From NCBI RefSeq assembly GCF_000970685.1, contig NZ_LAJB01000004.1:51425-115424 (forward strand): 64,000 nucleotides of DNA, read 5' to 3'. The position numbers were made by a program, and so were the translations under genes. Within the stretch, counting starts at the first letter, position 1, and each line of letters begins with the position of its first letter. The notes under the pieces are model-generated. The model saw only the letters and a list, made by a program, of their open reading frames with translations, did not search any database and was not told where the DNA came from. Below are positions 26,745 through 36,400 of this stretch, in pieces. Source of the DNA: Domibacillus indicus. Lineage in GTDB: Bacteria > Bacillota > Bacilli > Bacillales > Domibacillaceae.

Positions 26745-27824
26745 ATGGAAAAACAGCTATGGCAAAAAGCAAAGGAATTTATTACTGGCTTTTATAAAGA
26801 AACCGGAAAAAATAAACATGCAGCAAAAGAAAGGCTGCAGCTGATTCATGATGAAATTGAGCAAACCGGTACGTACACTCATACATTTGAGGAATTGGAA
26901 TACGGGGCAAGGGCTGCCTGGCGCAACAGCAACCGCTGTATTGGCCGCTTGTTCTGGCAGACACTTCACATATTTGATGAACGCAAAGCCAAAACAGAAG
27001 AAGAGGTACTGAAGGCGCTTGAACGGCACGTTGTGTTTGCTCATAATGAAGGGAAAATCCGGCCGGCTATTACCGTTTTCCGGCAGAGTACGGGAGGGCA
27101 GGAGGAGCTGCGCATCTGGAATCATCAATTGCTTCGTTATGCCGGATATGAAAACAAGGGAGATCCGCATTCCCGCTCTTTCACGAAAAAATGTGAGGCA
27201 CTCGGCTGGCAGGGAGCGGGAAGTGACTTTGATTTGCTGCCATGGGTGGTGCAGATAGGTAATCAGGAACCGGTCTGGAAAGACGTCCCTGATCATTGCC
27301 GGATAGAAGTCAGGCTTTTCCATCCATTTATCCAGGCCTTTAAAACGCTGCAATTGAAATGGTACGCGATACCGATTATTTCAGATATGCGGCTGGAAAT
27401 CGGCGGAATAGAATATAAGGCGGCTCCCTTTAACGGGTGGTATATGGGAACAGAAATTGGGGCCCGCAATTTAGCCGATGAAAGCCGCTACAACAAGCTT
27501 TCCGCTGTGGCGGATTGTATGGGGCTTGATGGCACAGCACATGCGTCTACGCTTTGGAAGGACAGGGCTTTAATTGAGCTGAATGCAGCGGTGCTGCACT
27601 CTTTTAAAGAAGCCGGCTTAACAATCGTCGACCATCACACAGCAGCCAGGCAGCACCGTATATTTGAACAAAATGAAGAAGCAGCCGGAAGAGGGGTAAC
27701 GGGAGACTGGACCTGGCTGATTCCTCCTGTTTCCCCGGCTGCCACCCATATCTTTCACCGTTCATATGAAAATACAGTGCTGTCACCGAATTTTTTTTAT
27801 CAAAAAGCTCCTTATAAAAAGTAA
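26745..27824 (+). CDS. nos: Bacterial nitric oxide synthase oxygenase
   Basis: A 359-residue oxygenase-only NOS that makes NO from arginine using external reductants. The haem ligand is Cys65 in [12 protein letters not shown]. The arginine-binding glutamate is in [15 protein letters not shown]. The tetrahydropterin region [20 protein letters not shown] is intact. The ATG at 26745 follows GAGAGGG; an in-frame upstream start is unsupported. Bacillus NOS protects against oxidative stress and antibiotics. In this window it lies near nsrR/hmp, which detect and remove NO. Confidence 0.95.
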   Translation: MEKQLWQKAKEFITGFYKETGKNKHAAKERLQLIHDEIEQTGTYTHTFEELEYGARAAWRNSNRCIGRLFWQTLHIFDERKAKTEEEVLKALERHVVFAHNEGKIRPAITVFRQSTGGQEELRIWNHQLLRYAGYENKGDPHSRSFTKKCEALGWQGAGSDFDLLPWVVQIGNQEPVWKDVPDHCRIEVRLFHPFIQAFKTLQLKWYAIPIISDMRLEIGGIEYKAAPFNGWYMGTEIGARNLADESRYNKLSAVADCMGLDGTAHASTLWKDRALIELNAAVLHSFKEAGLTIVDHHTAARQHRIFEQNEEAAGRGVTGDWTWLIPPVSPAATHIFHRSYENTVLSPNFFYQKAPYKK

Positions 27825-27853
27825 AAGCAGGCTGTTAAACTCAGCCTGCTTTT
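27823..27853. terminator. Bidirectional terminator between nos and mreBH
   Basis: Stem AAAAGCAGGCTG/CAGCCTGCTTTT with a 7-nt loop. Confidence 0.88.
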
Positions 27854-27856
27854 GTT

Positions 27857-28864
27857 TTATGAAGTTACTTTTTGCAGCTTTTTCAATACATGGAGGGAAC
27901 GTCCTGTTCCAATTGCCACCGATTCAAGGGGATTAGGAGCAAGGTGGACAGGTACGATAATTTCCTGTGCAAGCCACTCTTGAAGACCGTTTAGTAAGGC
28001 ACCGCCGCCGCTGATTACAACACCGCGGTCTACGATATCACCACTTAACTCCGGTGGTGAGGACTCAAGCGTAACACGAATGGTTTCTAAAATAGCCAGA
28101 AGAGATTCGCGAAGCGCCTGCTGAATTTCATAAGAGCTTATATGAACCGTTTTTGGCAGGCCGGTGACGAGGTCACGGCCGCGCACATCCATATGCACTT
28201 CTTCATGTTCGATTGGAGCGTAGCCAATTTCCATTTTCACTTTTTCCGCTGTGCGTTCCCCGATTAACAAATTATATTCTTTTCGTACATATTGAACAAT
28301 ATCTTCATCTAGCTTATCGCCGGCAAGGCGGATAGAATTGCATGTTACGACACCGCCATATGAAATAATGGCTACTTCTGTTGTGCCGCCGCCAATATCG
28401 ACAATTAAATTGGCGATTGGCTCATCTACGGGAAGATCTGCCCCGATTGCCGCTGCTACCGGCTCTTCAATTAAGTGGACCGTTTTGGCACCGCTTGATT
28501 TAATGGCATCTTGAATTGCCCGGCGCTCGACACTTGTTGCGCCAGAGGGCGTACAAACGACTACTGTCGGCTTTCGGATCGCAAATCCGGCTGCTTTCCC
28601 CGCTTTTCTCATTAATTCTTTTAACATTTCAGACGTTACATCAAAATCGGCAATGACGCCATCTTTCATCGGCCGTACTGCTGCAATTCGCCCTGGAGTT
28701 TTCCCGATCATTTCCTTTGCGTCTGCACCAACCGCCAATACTTTTTTCGTATCCATATCAAGGGCAACAACAGAAGGCTCGTTTAAAATAATACCTTTAT
28801 CTTTACTGTAAACAAGCAAATTTGCTGTTCCCAGATCAATTCCAATTTCAGCTTGTCCAAACAT
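27857..28864 (-). CDS. mreBH: Actin-like cell-shape protein, MreBH type
   Basis: A 335-residue MreB-family ATPase that forms membrane-bound filaments guiding wall synthesis. Actin-fold motifs are [12 protein letters not shown] (phosphate 1), [16 protein letters not shown] (phosphate 2) and [14 protein letters not shown] (adenosine). The N-terminal [12 protein letters not shown] and its length equal MreBH rather than MreB or Mbl, which in B. subtilis sit in other operons. The ATG at 28864 follows GGAGGTATGGAG. It stands alone with its own promoter, as for mreBH. Paralogue choice is by context and length. Confidence 0.85.
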   Translation of the reverse strand: MFGQAEIGIDLGTANLLVYSKDKGIILNEPSVVALDMDTKKVLAVGADAKEMIGKTPGRIAAVRPMKDGVIADFDVTSEMLKELMRKAGKAAGFAIRKPTVVVCTPSGATSVERRAIQDAIKSSGAKTVHLIEEPVAAAIGADLPVDEPIANLIVDIGGGTTEVAIISYGGVVTCNSIRLAGDKLDEDIVQYVRKEYNLLIGERTAEKVKMEIGYAPIEHEEVHMDVRGRDLVTGLPKTVHISSYEIQQALRESLLAILETIRVTLESSPPELSGDIVDRGVVISGGGALLNGLQEWLAQEIIVPVHLAPNPLESVAIGTGRSLHVLKKLQKVTS

Positions 28865-28903
28865 ATCTCCATACCTCCAAACGGCTTTTTTCCGCCTTCG
28901 CTT

Positions 28904-28909
28904 ATTATA
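28904..28909 (-). promoter_or_regulatory. -10 element of mreBH
   Basis: TATAAT on the minus strand, about 40 nt before the ATG. A weak -35 (ATGACG at 28928-28933) lies 18 nt further up. Confidence 0.5.
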
Positions 28910-29057
28910 AGGAAGAAAAAGAATAAGCGTCATGGGACAAATAGATGAATCTTTATTTATTACAGACATGACACAAAAAAAAGCCGTTATAACAAGAAAA
29001 AAGAACAAGACTGTTACGGAAATTTAAATTTTGTTACGAAAAAGAGGGGGAAGATTG

Positions 29058-29561
29058 TCATAACTTTTTAAAGAACGAAGATAGTTCTTTACTATGATCT
29101 TTCCTTGTTTTCCGGTAAGCCGCCCGTGCGGGAGCTGTATCAAACAGCCATCTTTCTTCTTCTGTTTCCGGTGCGACATTGCCGACTTCTACCGGCCTGC
29201 CGTTTTCATCGATAGCAACAAACGTTAAAAAAGAAAGAGCAGCTACTTCCTCCTCGCCTGTAATGAGATTCTCAGAAGTCACACGGACAAATACTTCCAT
29301 GCTTGATCGGCCAGTGTGGGTAACCATTGCTTTTAGCGTAACGGTATCGCCAACTTTAATGGGGCGCAGAAAATCAACAGAATCTGTAGAAGCAGTCACA
29401 GTTGGATTACGGGCAAACCGTGTAGCGGAAATAGAAGCAACGTCGTCAATATGCGCCATTAATTTTCCGCCAAACAGCGTCCCGTAATAGTTTGTATCCG
29501 GCGGAAAAACCTGGGCGGATTTTATGGCCACTGTCTCGGCCATTTTCTTGGTTTTTTTCAT
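29058..29561 (-). CDS. Acyl-CoA thioesterase (YkhA/YciA type, hotdog fold)
   Basis: A 167-residue hotdog-fold thioesterase hydrolysing acyl-CoA. The motifs VFPPDTNYYGTLFGGKLMAHIDDVA (catalytic region) and VDFLRPIKVGDTVTLKAMVTH are typical of the YkhA/YciA group. A C-terminal basic tail (RKTRKDHSKELSSFFKKL) is present. The start at 29561 was chosen by AGGTGAT spacing; a GTG just upstream overlaps it. The stop is about 190 bp from mreBH, so probably separate transcripts. Confidence 0.87.
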   Translation of the reverse strand: MKKTKKMAETVAIKSAQVFPPDTNYYGTLFGGKLMAHIDDVASISATRFARNPTVTASTDSVDFLRPIKVGDTVTLKAMVTHTGRSSMEVFVRVTSENLITGEEEVAALSFLTFVAIDENGRPVEVGNVAPETEEERWLFDTAPARAAYRKTRKDHSKELSSFFKKL

Positions 29562-29644
29562 TTTTATCACCTATTCCTTCTACAACCTAGTATACCCGAT
29601 ACAGGCCAAAGCAAAAATATTTTCCATGACAGGAGAAAAAATAG

Positions 29645-29681
29645 TTGCATTTTAATTCTTTATTGTGTATAAATATAAATA
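29645..29681 (+). promoter_or_regulatory. argF promoter with overlapping ARG box
   Basis: SigmaA promoter TTGCAT-N17-TATAAA (29645-29673). Over the -10 lies an ARG box, TGTGTATAAATATAAATA (29664-29681). It matches the TNTGNATWWWWATNCANA consensus of ArgR/AhrC except at the C. Confidence 0.75.
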
Positions 29682-29714
29682 TAAACATGGTGATGACAGG
29701 TTGGGGTGACGATT

Positions 29715-30668
29715 ATGATCACAATGGAACAAGTAAAAGAGCTGGATTTAAAAGGAAAAGACTTTTTAAAGCTCCTTGATTTTAGTGCTGAAGAAGTTGA
29801 GGCGCTAGTCGTACTTGCAGACGATATGAAAAAGCAAAAAGAAAAGTATTTTGATGCCTTGAAGGGTCAGATTCTTGGAATGATTTTTGAAAAAAACTCG
29901 ACCAGAACGCGTGTCTCCTTTGAAACGGCGATTCTTCAGCTTGGCGGCAACGGCATGTTCTTAAGCTCTGATCAGCTGCAAATCGGCCGGGGTGAAACAA
30001 TTGAAGATACAGGAAAGGTACTGTCAGGCTACCTGGATGGAATTATGATTCGTACGCATGGCCATGACCGAATTGAAACGCTGGCAGAAGCAGCATCTAT
30101 TCCGGTTATTAATGGACTGACCGATTTATATCATCCATGCCAGGCACTGGCTGACCTGTTGACTGTTTACGAGCATAAAGGCGGCTTTAAAGGAAACAAA
30201 ATGGTTTATATCGGCGATGGCAACAATGTCGCTCACTCTCTTATGATAGGCGCCGTCATGATGGGGATGGATTTTGCTTTAGCAGCGCCAAAAGGCTACG
30301 AGGCAGACAGTGCAGTGATCGAAAAAACAAAACAAATCGCTGCCCGAACGGGAGCGGCTGTAACGTTTACAGAAAATCCGATTGAAGCTGTACAGGGTGC
30401 AGATTTCATTTATACAGATGTCTGGACCAGTATGGGCCAGGAAGAGGAGTCTGCTCTTCGTTTAAAGGCTTTTGCCCCATACCAGGTAAACGAAGATCTG
30501 CTTGAGCAGGCAAACGCAGGCTGCAAGTTTATGCATTGTCTGCCGGCACACCGCGGAGAAGAGGTTTCAGCTGGAGTAATGGATGGAGCAGCGTCAATTG
30601 TTTTCCAGCAGGCTGAAAACCGTATGCACGCCCAAAAAGCAGTTCTATACAGCTTGATGAAAAAATAA
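29715..30668 (+). CDS. argF: Ornithine carbamoyltransferase
   Basis: A 317-residue OTCase forming citrulline from ornithine and carbamoyl phosphate. The carbamoyl phosphate motif FEKNSTRTRVSFE, the signature PVINGLTDLYHPCQALADL, and the ornithine-binding FMHCLPAHRGEEV are intact. Here argF stands alone, not in an arg operon, with its own ARG box. The ATG at 29715 follows GGGGTG; another in-frame ATG at 29724 is possible. Catabolic versus anabolic role: no arcA/arcC neighbours, and the ARG box favours anabolic. Confidence 0.93.
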   Translation: MITMEQVKELDLKGKDFLKLLDFSAEEVEALVVLADDMKKQKEKYFDALKGQILGMIFEKNSTRTRVSFETAILQLGGNGMFLSSDQLQIGRGETIEDTGKVLSGYLDGIMIRTHGHDRIETLAEAASIPVINGLTDLYHPCQALADLLTVYEHKGGFKGNKMVYIGDGNNVAHSLMIGAVMMGMDFALAAPKGYEADSAVIEKTKQIAARTGAAVTFTENPIEAVQGADFIYTDVWTSMGQEEESALRLKAFAPYQVNEDLLEQANAGCKFMHCLPAHRGEEVSAGVMDGAASIVFQQAENRMHAQKAVLYSLMKK

Positions 30669-30710
30669 TGTTAAAGGGCGGAAAAAAGAGCTGAATAACA
30701 ACACAACGTG

Positions 30711-30917
30711 CCTCTTTCAAGAAAGGCAGCGGCCAATGGAGGGCTGCTTCTGAAAGAGGGTGTTTATGAAAACAGCCGAAAACACCCTGTCCAGCTGTTA
30801 GCGGAGAATGGCTGGACGAAAGGAAATACTTATTTCAGCCGCTATTGGAGAGCGGCTGATCCCTGCAAAATTAGAAAAGCATTCGAATGTCATTGGAGGA
30901 CACCGAATGCTTTTTTT
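30711..30917 (+). ncRNA. Candidate structured RNA: five hairpins with GGA loops, ending in a terminator
   Basis: Between argF and the LysR gene. Hairpins: (1) 30711-30759, CCTCTTTCA/TGAAAGAGG with inner stem GCAGC/GCTGC and apical loop AATGGA; (2) 30758-30787, GGGTGTTT/AAACACCC; (3) 30789-30817, GTCCAGC/GCTGGAC with loop containing GCGGAG; (4) 30835-30859, TCAGCCGCT/AGCGGCTGA with 7-nt loop ATTGGAG; (5) 30876-30913, AAAGCATTCG/CGAATGCTTT with inner TGTC/GACA and the same loop ATTGGAG, followed by T-run. Four loops expose GGA. Hairpins 1 and 2 share bases and may alternate. No independent promoter was found, so it could be an argF 3' region. An overlapping 93-codon frame from 30708 is probably spurious. 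Confidence 0.45.
30876..30917 (+). terminator. Terminator ending the hairpin array
   Basis: Stem AAAGCATTCG/CGAATGCTTT followed by TTTT. Confidence 0.8.
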
Positions 30918-30958
30918 GTTTGGTTTCTTTTCTCCTGCACCCTTTTCGGGATTGTTCA

Positions 30959-30967
30959 TGCTAAAAT
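30959..30967 (+). promoter_or_regulatory. Extended -10 of the LysR gene
   Basis: TGCTAAAAT, an extended -10, about 50 nt before the start codon; no clear -35. Confidence 0.45.
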
Positions 30968-31018
30968 AGAATCAGCTGAAGACAAATAGAAAGCAATCAC
31001 GTATGATGGTGGGCGGAT

Positions 31019-31879
31019 ATGGAACAGAAATTAAAAGTTTTTTTAACGGTAGTAAAGCATATGAATTTTTCAAGAGCAGCAGAGGAGCTGTTTATTACGC
31101 AGCCTGCGGTTAGCCAATATATCAAATCCTTTGAAGAAGAGCTTGGCATTAAACTTATTGACCGGACTCATAAAAAAATCCGCTTAACGAAAGCAGGCAG
31201 CCTGGTTGCCTACTATGGCGGAGAAATTTCTACATTAAATGAAAAAATGAAGCAGGCAGTAGAAGAATTGGCAGGCGAAGTGAAGGGGAAGCTGGCTGTT
31301 GGAGCAAGCTACTCGTTTGGTGAGTATATTTTGCCCCATATTGTAGCGGATTTTTTAGAGAAGTTTCCATCAGTAGACCCATATATTACAATTGGCAATA
31401 CACAGGAAATTGCTGAAAAAGTTATTCATAACGAAATTGATCTGGGCGTCGTAGAAGGAACCGTCGCCTCAGATAAACTGATCGCTGAGAAAATTGCTTC
31501 AGATAAAATGTATGTAATTAAAGGGAAAAAAGAAAGTACGGAAAAGCGTGTTCATTTAAATGAAGAAACCTGGATTGTCAGAGAGCAGGGATCGGGTACA
31601 AGAGAAGCGTTTGATTGGTTTGCCGCTAAGAACGGGATCCGGCCGGCAAAGATACTTGAATTCGGAAGCACGCAGATTATTAAAGAAGCAGTGGAAGCAG
31701 GCCTGGGTGTAGCGCTTTTATCCGAATGGACCATCCGTAACGAACTGGAGCTGGAAAAATTGAAAATAGTGGGCGGGGGCAGCCTTTACTACGAGCGGAA
31801 TTTTTACGCAATTGTTCCGGATGCACCATTTATAACCAAAACAGCTGAAACCTTTTTACACTTTTTGCGAAGAGACTAG
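31019..31879 (+). CDS. LysR-family regulator (CysL-like)
   Basis: A 286-residue LysR regulator. The helix-turn-helix is in NFSRAAEELFITQPAVSQYIKSFEEELGIKLIDRTHKKIRLTKAG, and the effector domain starts near VKGKLAVGASYSFGEYILP. The best remembered match is CysL (YwfK), activator of cysJI sulfite reductase, but no cys gene is adjacent, so the target is open. GGTGGGC precedes the ATG. It lies downstream of the hairpin array terminator. Confidence 0.8.
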   Translation: MEQKLKVFLTVVKHMNFSRAAEELFITQPAVSQYIKSFEEELGIKLIDRTHKKIRLTKAGSLVAYYGGEISTLNEKMKQAVEELAGEVKGKLAVGASYSFGEYILPHIVADFLEKFPSVDPYITIGNTQEIAEKVIHNEIDLGVVEGTVASDKLIAEKIASDKMYVIKGKKESTEKRVHLNEETWIVREQGSGTREAFDWFAAKNGIRPAKILEFGSTQIIKEAVEAGLGVALLSEWTIRNELELEKLKIVGGGSLYYERNFYAIVPDAPFITKTAETFLHFLRRD

Positions 31880-31903
31880 CCGGTGCTGGTCTTTTTTTAT
31901 GCG

Positions 31904-31934
31904 AAAAAAGCGCCTCATATCAATATGAGGCGCT
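31904..31934 (-). terminator. Terminator of gltD
   Basis: Stem AGCGCCTCATAT/ATATGAGGCGCT with loop; T-run on the minus strand. Confidence 0.85.
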
Positions 31935-31985
31935 CAGGATGCTGGCAAACGGCCGGCTTAATCAGTCTTTCATGCTGCTGAAGGT

Positions 31986-33464
31986 TTAAGGAAGCTTTGT
32001 TTCACCCATTAAGAAACGGTCTGCTTCACGTGCTGCTTCACGGCCTTCATGGATAGCCCAAACAACAAGGCTCTGCCCGCGGCGCATATCGCCTGCCGCA
32101 AAAATGCCTTCTTCATTTGTTGTGTACTTTCCATACTTTGCAAGAACCGTATTGCGTGCAGTTGTATGAACACCGAAGTGGGATGCAAGCGGCATATCCG
32201 TTCCGCTGAAGCCAATTGCTACAAGAACAAGCTCAACAGGCCAGACCTGTTCGCTTCCTGGAATTTCTTCCATTGTGTAGCTTCCATCTTCAAGGTATGT
32301 TTTTTCCATCCGGACAGTATGAAGCTCTTTCAGCCTGCCATGCTCGTCTGAAACAAATTTTGTTGTTGCAATCAAGTATTCACGAGGATCTTCTCCATAC
32401 ACAGCAGCTGCTTCCGCATATGCGTAGTCAAGCTCAAACACATGAGGATACTGCGGCCACGGGTTATTCTTGCTGCGCTTCAACGGCTGTGCTTCGTGCT
32501 TGCCGAATTGTACAACGCTTTTCGCGCCCTGGCGAATCGCTGTAGCCACACAGTCAGCACCTGTGTCACCGCCGCCGATTACAATAACATTTTTGCCTTC
32601 TGCTGAAATTACGCCTTCTTCAGACTCGTTCAGCAGGCCTTTGATGCTTCTTGTTAAGTAATCCATTGCAAGGTAAATACCTTCTGCTTCGCGGCCTTCA
32701 ATGACGATGTCACGGTGTGTTTGCGCACCTGCACAAAGAATCACGGCATCATATTCTTCCTTCAGCTGCTCTTTTGTCACATCTTTGCCGATTGTTGTGT
32801 TCACAACAAATTCGATACCTTCATTTTTAAGAAGGTTTACGCGGCGTTCAACAGTTTCTTTTTCAAGCTTCATGGAAGGAATCCCATACATAAGCAGGCC
32901 GCCGATTCGATCATCACGCTCAAAAACAGTAACAAGGTGGCCGGCTTTATTCAGCTGGTCCGCTGCAGCCAGGCCGGCTGGGCCGGAGCCGACTACCGCC
33001 ACGCGCTTGCCTGTGCGGCGTTTTGGAGGATTCGGCACGATCCAGCCTTCCTCAAATCCTTTGTCAATGATTGCTTTTTCAATCGATTTGATCGCAACCG
33101 CAGGATCGCTGATCGCAACAGTACATGAACCTTCACATGGAGCAGGGCAGACCCGGCCTGTGAATTCTGGGAAATTATTTGTTTTCAATAAACGGTCTAG
33201 CGCCTCTTTCCAGCGGCCGCGGTAAACAAGGTCATTCCATTCGGGAATAAGGTTGTAAAGAGGGCAGCCAGATGGTGTGCCCCCAATCATCTGGCCGGTA
33301 TGGCAGAAGGGAGTCCCGCAGTCCATGCAGCGGGCCCCTTGAACTTGCAGTTCCTTTTCAGGAAGTACTGTTGTATACTCTTTCCAGTCTTTTACCCGTT
33401 CAGCCGGGTTGCGTCCTGGTGCTGTTTTACGCTCATATTCAATAAAGCCGGTAGCTTTCCCCAT
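31986..33464 (-). CDS. gltD: Glutamate synthase (NADPH) small subunit
   Basis: A 492-residue beta subunit passing electrons from NADPH via FAD and iron-sulfur clusters to the large subunit. N-terminal cysteine clusters are [12 protein letters not shown] and CPAPCEGSC. The FAD fold is [17 protein letters not shown] and the NADPH fold [14 protein letters not shown]. It lies 17 bp downstream of gltA in the same operon (named gltB in B. subtilis nomenclature). The ATG at 33464 was chosen from similarity to MGKPTGF; a TTG just before is less likely. Confidence 0.94.
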   Translation of the reverse strand: MGKATGFIEYERKTAPGRNPAERVKDWKEYTTVLPEKELQVQGARCMDCGTPFCHTGQMIGGTPSGCPLYNLIPEWNDLVYRGRWKEALDRLLKTNNFPEFTGRVCPAPCEGSCTVAISDPAVAIKSIEKAIIDKGFEEGWIVPNPPKRRTGKRVAVVGSGPAGLAAADQLNKAGHLVTVFERDDRIGGLLMYGIPSMKLEKETVERRVNLLKNEGIEFVVNTTIGKDVTKEQLKEEYDAVILCAGAQTHRDIVIEGREAEGIYLAMDYLTRSIKGLLNESEEGVISAEGKNVIVIGGGDTGADCVATAIRQGAKSVVQFGKHEAQPLKRSKNNPWPQYPHVFELDYAYAEAAAVYGEDPREYLIATTKFVSDEHGRLKELHTVRMEKTYLEDGSYTMEEIPGSEQVWPVELVLVAIGFSGTDMPLASHFGVHTTARNTVLAKYGKYTTNEEGIFAAGDMRRGQSLVVWAIHEGREAAREADRFLMGETKLP

Positions 33465-33481
33465 CAATTCATTCTCCTTTC

Positions 33482-36400
33482 TTACACGTTTTCAACGACT
33501 GGCATTTTTTTCTCTGTAAATGCGGCATATTTTGCGTCAGCCGTTTTCATTCCTTGCTGCTCATAGTAAGAAATGGATTTCATCATTTCTTTATATTCAT
33601 AAGGGATAACACGGATAAAGTTGTGTTTTTCCGCTTCCCAGTTTTTAAGAATAGATGCAGCCAGTGGACTGCCTGTCCAATGCACATGGCTTGTGATAAG
33701 CATTTTTAATTCCGTCTCTTCCCGGATGCCGTCCAGTGATTCTGTTAAAACCATTTCACGATTTATGCGGCTTTCTGCCCGTGCACGATCTGGAGCATAA
33801 AGGTAAGCAATACCGCCTGACATACCTGCGGCGAAATTACGGCCTGTTGCACCAAGAATGACTACGCGGCCGCCTGTCATATACTCACATCCGTGATCGG
33901 TAATACCCTCAACAACAATGTCTGCACCGCTGTTTCGCACTGCAAAGCGGGTGCCGGCGCGTCCATTGATAAACGCTTCGCCGTTTGTTGCTCCATATAA
34001 GTTGACGTTTCCGCAAATTGCATGCTCATGCGGCACAAGGTCTGCGTTCTGGTGTGGACGAACGACAAGACGTCCGCCTGATAAACCTTTTCCAAAATAA
34101 TCATTGGCATCGCCATTTACAGTGAATGTCAATCCTTTTGGAAGGAATGCACCGAAACTTTGTCCGGCAGATCCATTAAAAGTGAATTGGACTGTATTAT
34201 CCGGCAGGCCATCTGCACCGTAAGCCAGTGTGACAGCTGAACCAGTGATTGTACCGGCAGCCCGGTCTGTGTTAATAATGTCAAATTCTCCCGCAACAAC
34301 TTCTTTGTTTTCAAGCGCAGGACGAACGGCATCTAACAGGAGACGGCGGTCAATTGTACGGTCTAATTTGTAATCCTGTTCCGTTGTTTTGTACTGTTTT
34401 TGGCCTGGTTTAAGCGGCGTCATATACAGGAGAGGGAACAGGTCTAAATATCTTGCTTTTGGATGCAGTTCTTTCCGAGCGTGTGCTTTTAATACTTGCT
34501 TTTGTCCGATCAACTCGTCGATTGTACGGAATCCAAGCTCTGCCATCAATTCACGGATTTCACGTGCAACAAATGTTAAGTAGTTAACAACGTGATCAGC
34601 ATTGCCGGTAAATTTCTCACGAAGCGCCGGGTTTTGAGTAGCGACACCAACCGGACATGTATCCATGTGGCACACGCGCATCATGACACAGCCGAGAACA
34701 ACAAGAGGAGCTGTCGCAAAACCGAATTCTTCGGCTCCGAGAAGAGCTGCTATTATAACGTCACGGCCGTTCATTAACTTGCCGTCTGTTTCAAGCGTTA
34801 CTTTTTCACGAAGGCCGTTCATAAGAAGAGTCTGGTGTGTTTCAGCCAGGCCGATTTCCCAAGGAATGCCGGCGTGTTTAATACTTGTTTTTGGAGAAGC
34901 ACCTGTACCGCCTTCATAGCCGCTGACAAGAATAACATCTGCCAGGCCTTTTGCTACACCGGCTGCAATTGTGCCAACACCTGTTTTTGCTACAAGCTTT
35001 ACATTAATACGCGCATTGTGATTAGCGTTTTTTAAGTCATAAATAAGCTGGGCCAGGTCCTCGATTGAATAAATATCATGGTGAGGTGGAGGTGAGATCA
35101 ATCCAACTCCCGGCGTTGAGCCGCGTGTTTCCGCAACCCAAGGGTAAACCTTTTTGCCTGGCAGGTGTCCGCCTTCACCCGGCTTCGCACCCTGTGCCAT
35201 TTTAATTTGAATTTCTTTTGCTGTATTCAAGTACTCACTTGTTACACCGAAACGGCCGGATGCAACTTGTTTAATGGCACTTGAACGGCTGTCTCCATTG
35301 GCATCCAGTGTATAACGGTCAGAATCTTCGCCGCCTTCACCGCTGTTGCTTTTTCCGCCTAAACGGTTCAAAGCAATTGCCAGTGATTCATGCGCTTCTT
35401 TACTAATTGAGCCATAAGACATTGCGCCTGATTTGAACCGTTTAAAAATGTTTTCAAGCGGTTCAACTTCATCAAGCGGAATGGACGGGCGTGCTGTGAA
35501 ATCAAGATCCAGTAGGCCGCGAAGGAACATAATGTTTTCATCGTTTACCAATGAGGAATATTGTTTATACAGCTCATAGTCATTTGTGCGTGATGCATGC
35601 TGAAGCATGTGAATTGTTTTTGGGTTAAACGCATGTTTTTCACCTGTGCGTCTCCAAACGAATTCGCCGCTTGAATCAAGCGTCGGATCGCTGAATTCAC
35701 CTTTGCCAAACGCATTGTAATGACGAGCGAGTGTTTCAGCTGAAATAACATCAAGGGTAATACCGCCAAGCGCTGAAGTTGTGCCGGTAAAGTATGTTTC
35801 AATCACATCATGCCCGATGCCGACTGCTTCGAAAATTTGTGCACCGCGGTAGCTTTGTACCGTTGAAATTCCCATTTTCGCCATAACTTTAATAATGCCG
35901 CTTGTTGCTGCGTAGTTATAGTTTTTCTCTGCTTCTTCTGCTGTCATATTCGGAATTGTGCCATCTGCTACCATTGAGCGAAGAGACGCAATGGCAAGAT
36001 ACGGATAAATGGCATCAGCACCATAGCCGATTAAGCAGCAGAACTGGTGTACATCGCGCGCTTCCGCTGTATCAAGAACAAGGCTGACATTCGTACGGCG
36101 CCCTGTTTTAATTAAGTGATGGTGAAGGCCGCTTACCGCCAGAAGGGCAGGGGCCGCTGCTTTTTTGCTTGATACGCCCCGGTCAGACAGAATCAAGATA
36201 GAAGCACCGTCCTCGATCGCTTTATCTGCCTGTTCAAACAATTGTGACATTACATCTGATAAATCGACTTTTTCTTTTGCATTAAACAGAAGCGAAAGGG
36301 CGGCTGTTTTAAATGCCTCTTTTTTATTTAAAGCAATTTTATTCCATTCTTTTTCACCAAGAATTGGTGTCTCCAAGCGAATGCGGCGGCTGTTTTGGGC

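Noticed and set aside
29571..29714. T-box or attenuator before argF
   Set aside because: No specifier stem or antiterminator; an ARG box explains control.
30708..30989. 93-codon frame across the hairpin array
   Set aside because: Non-ATG start without a ribosome site, runs through the terminator and into the LysR promoter; no family recognised.
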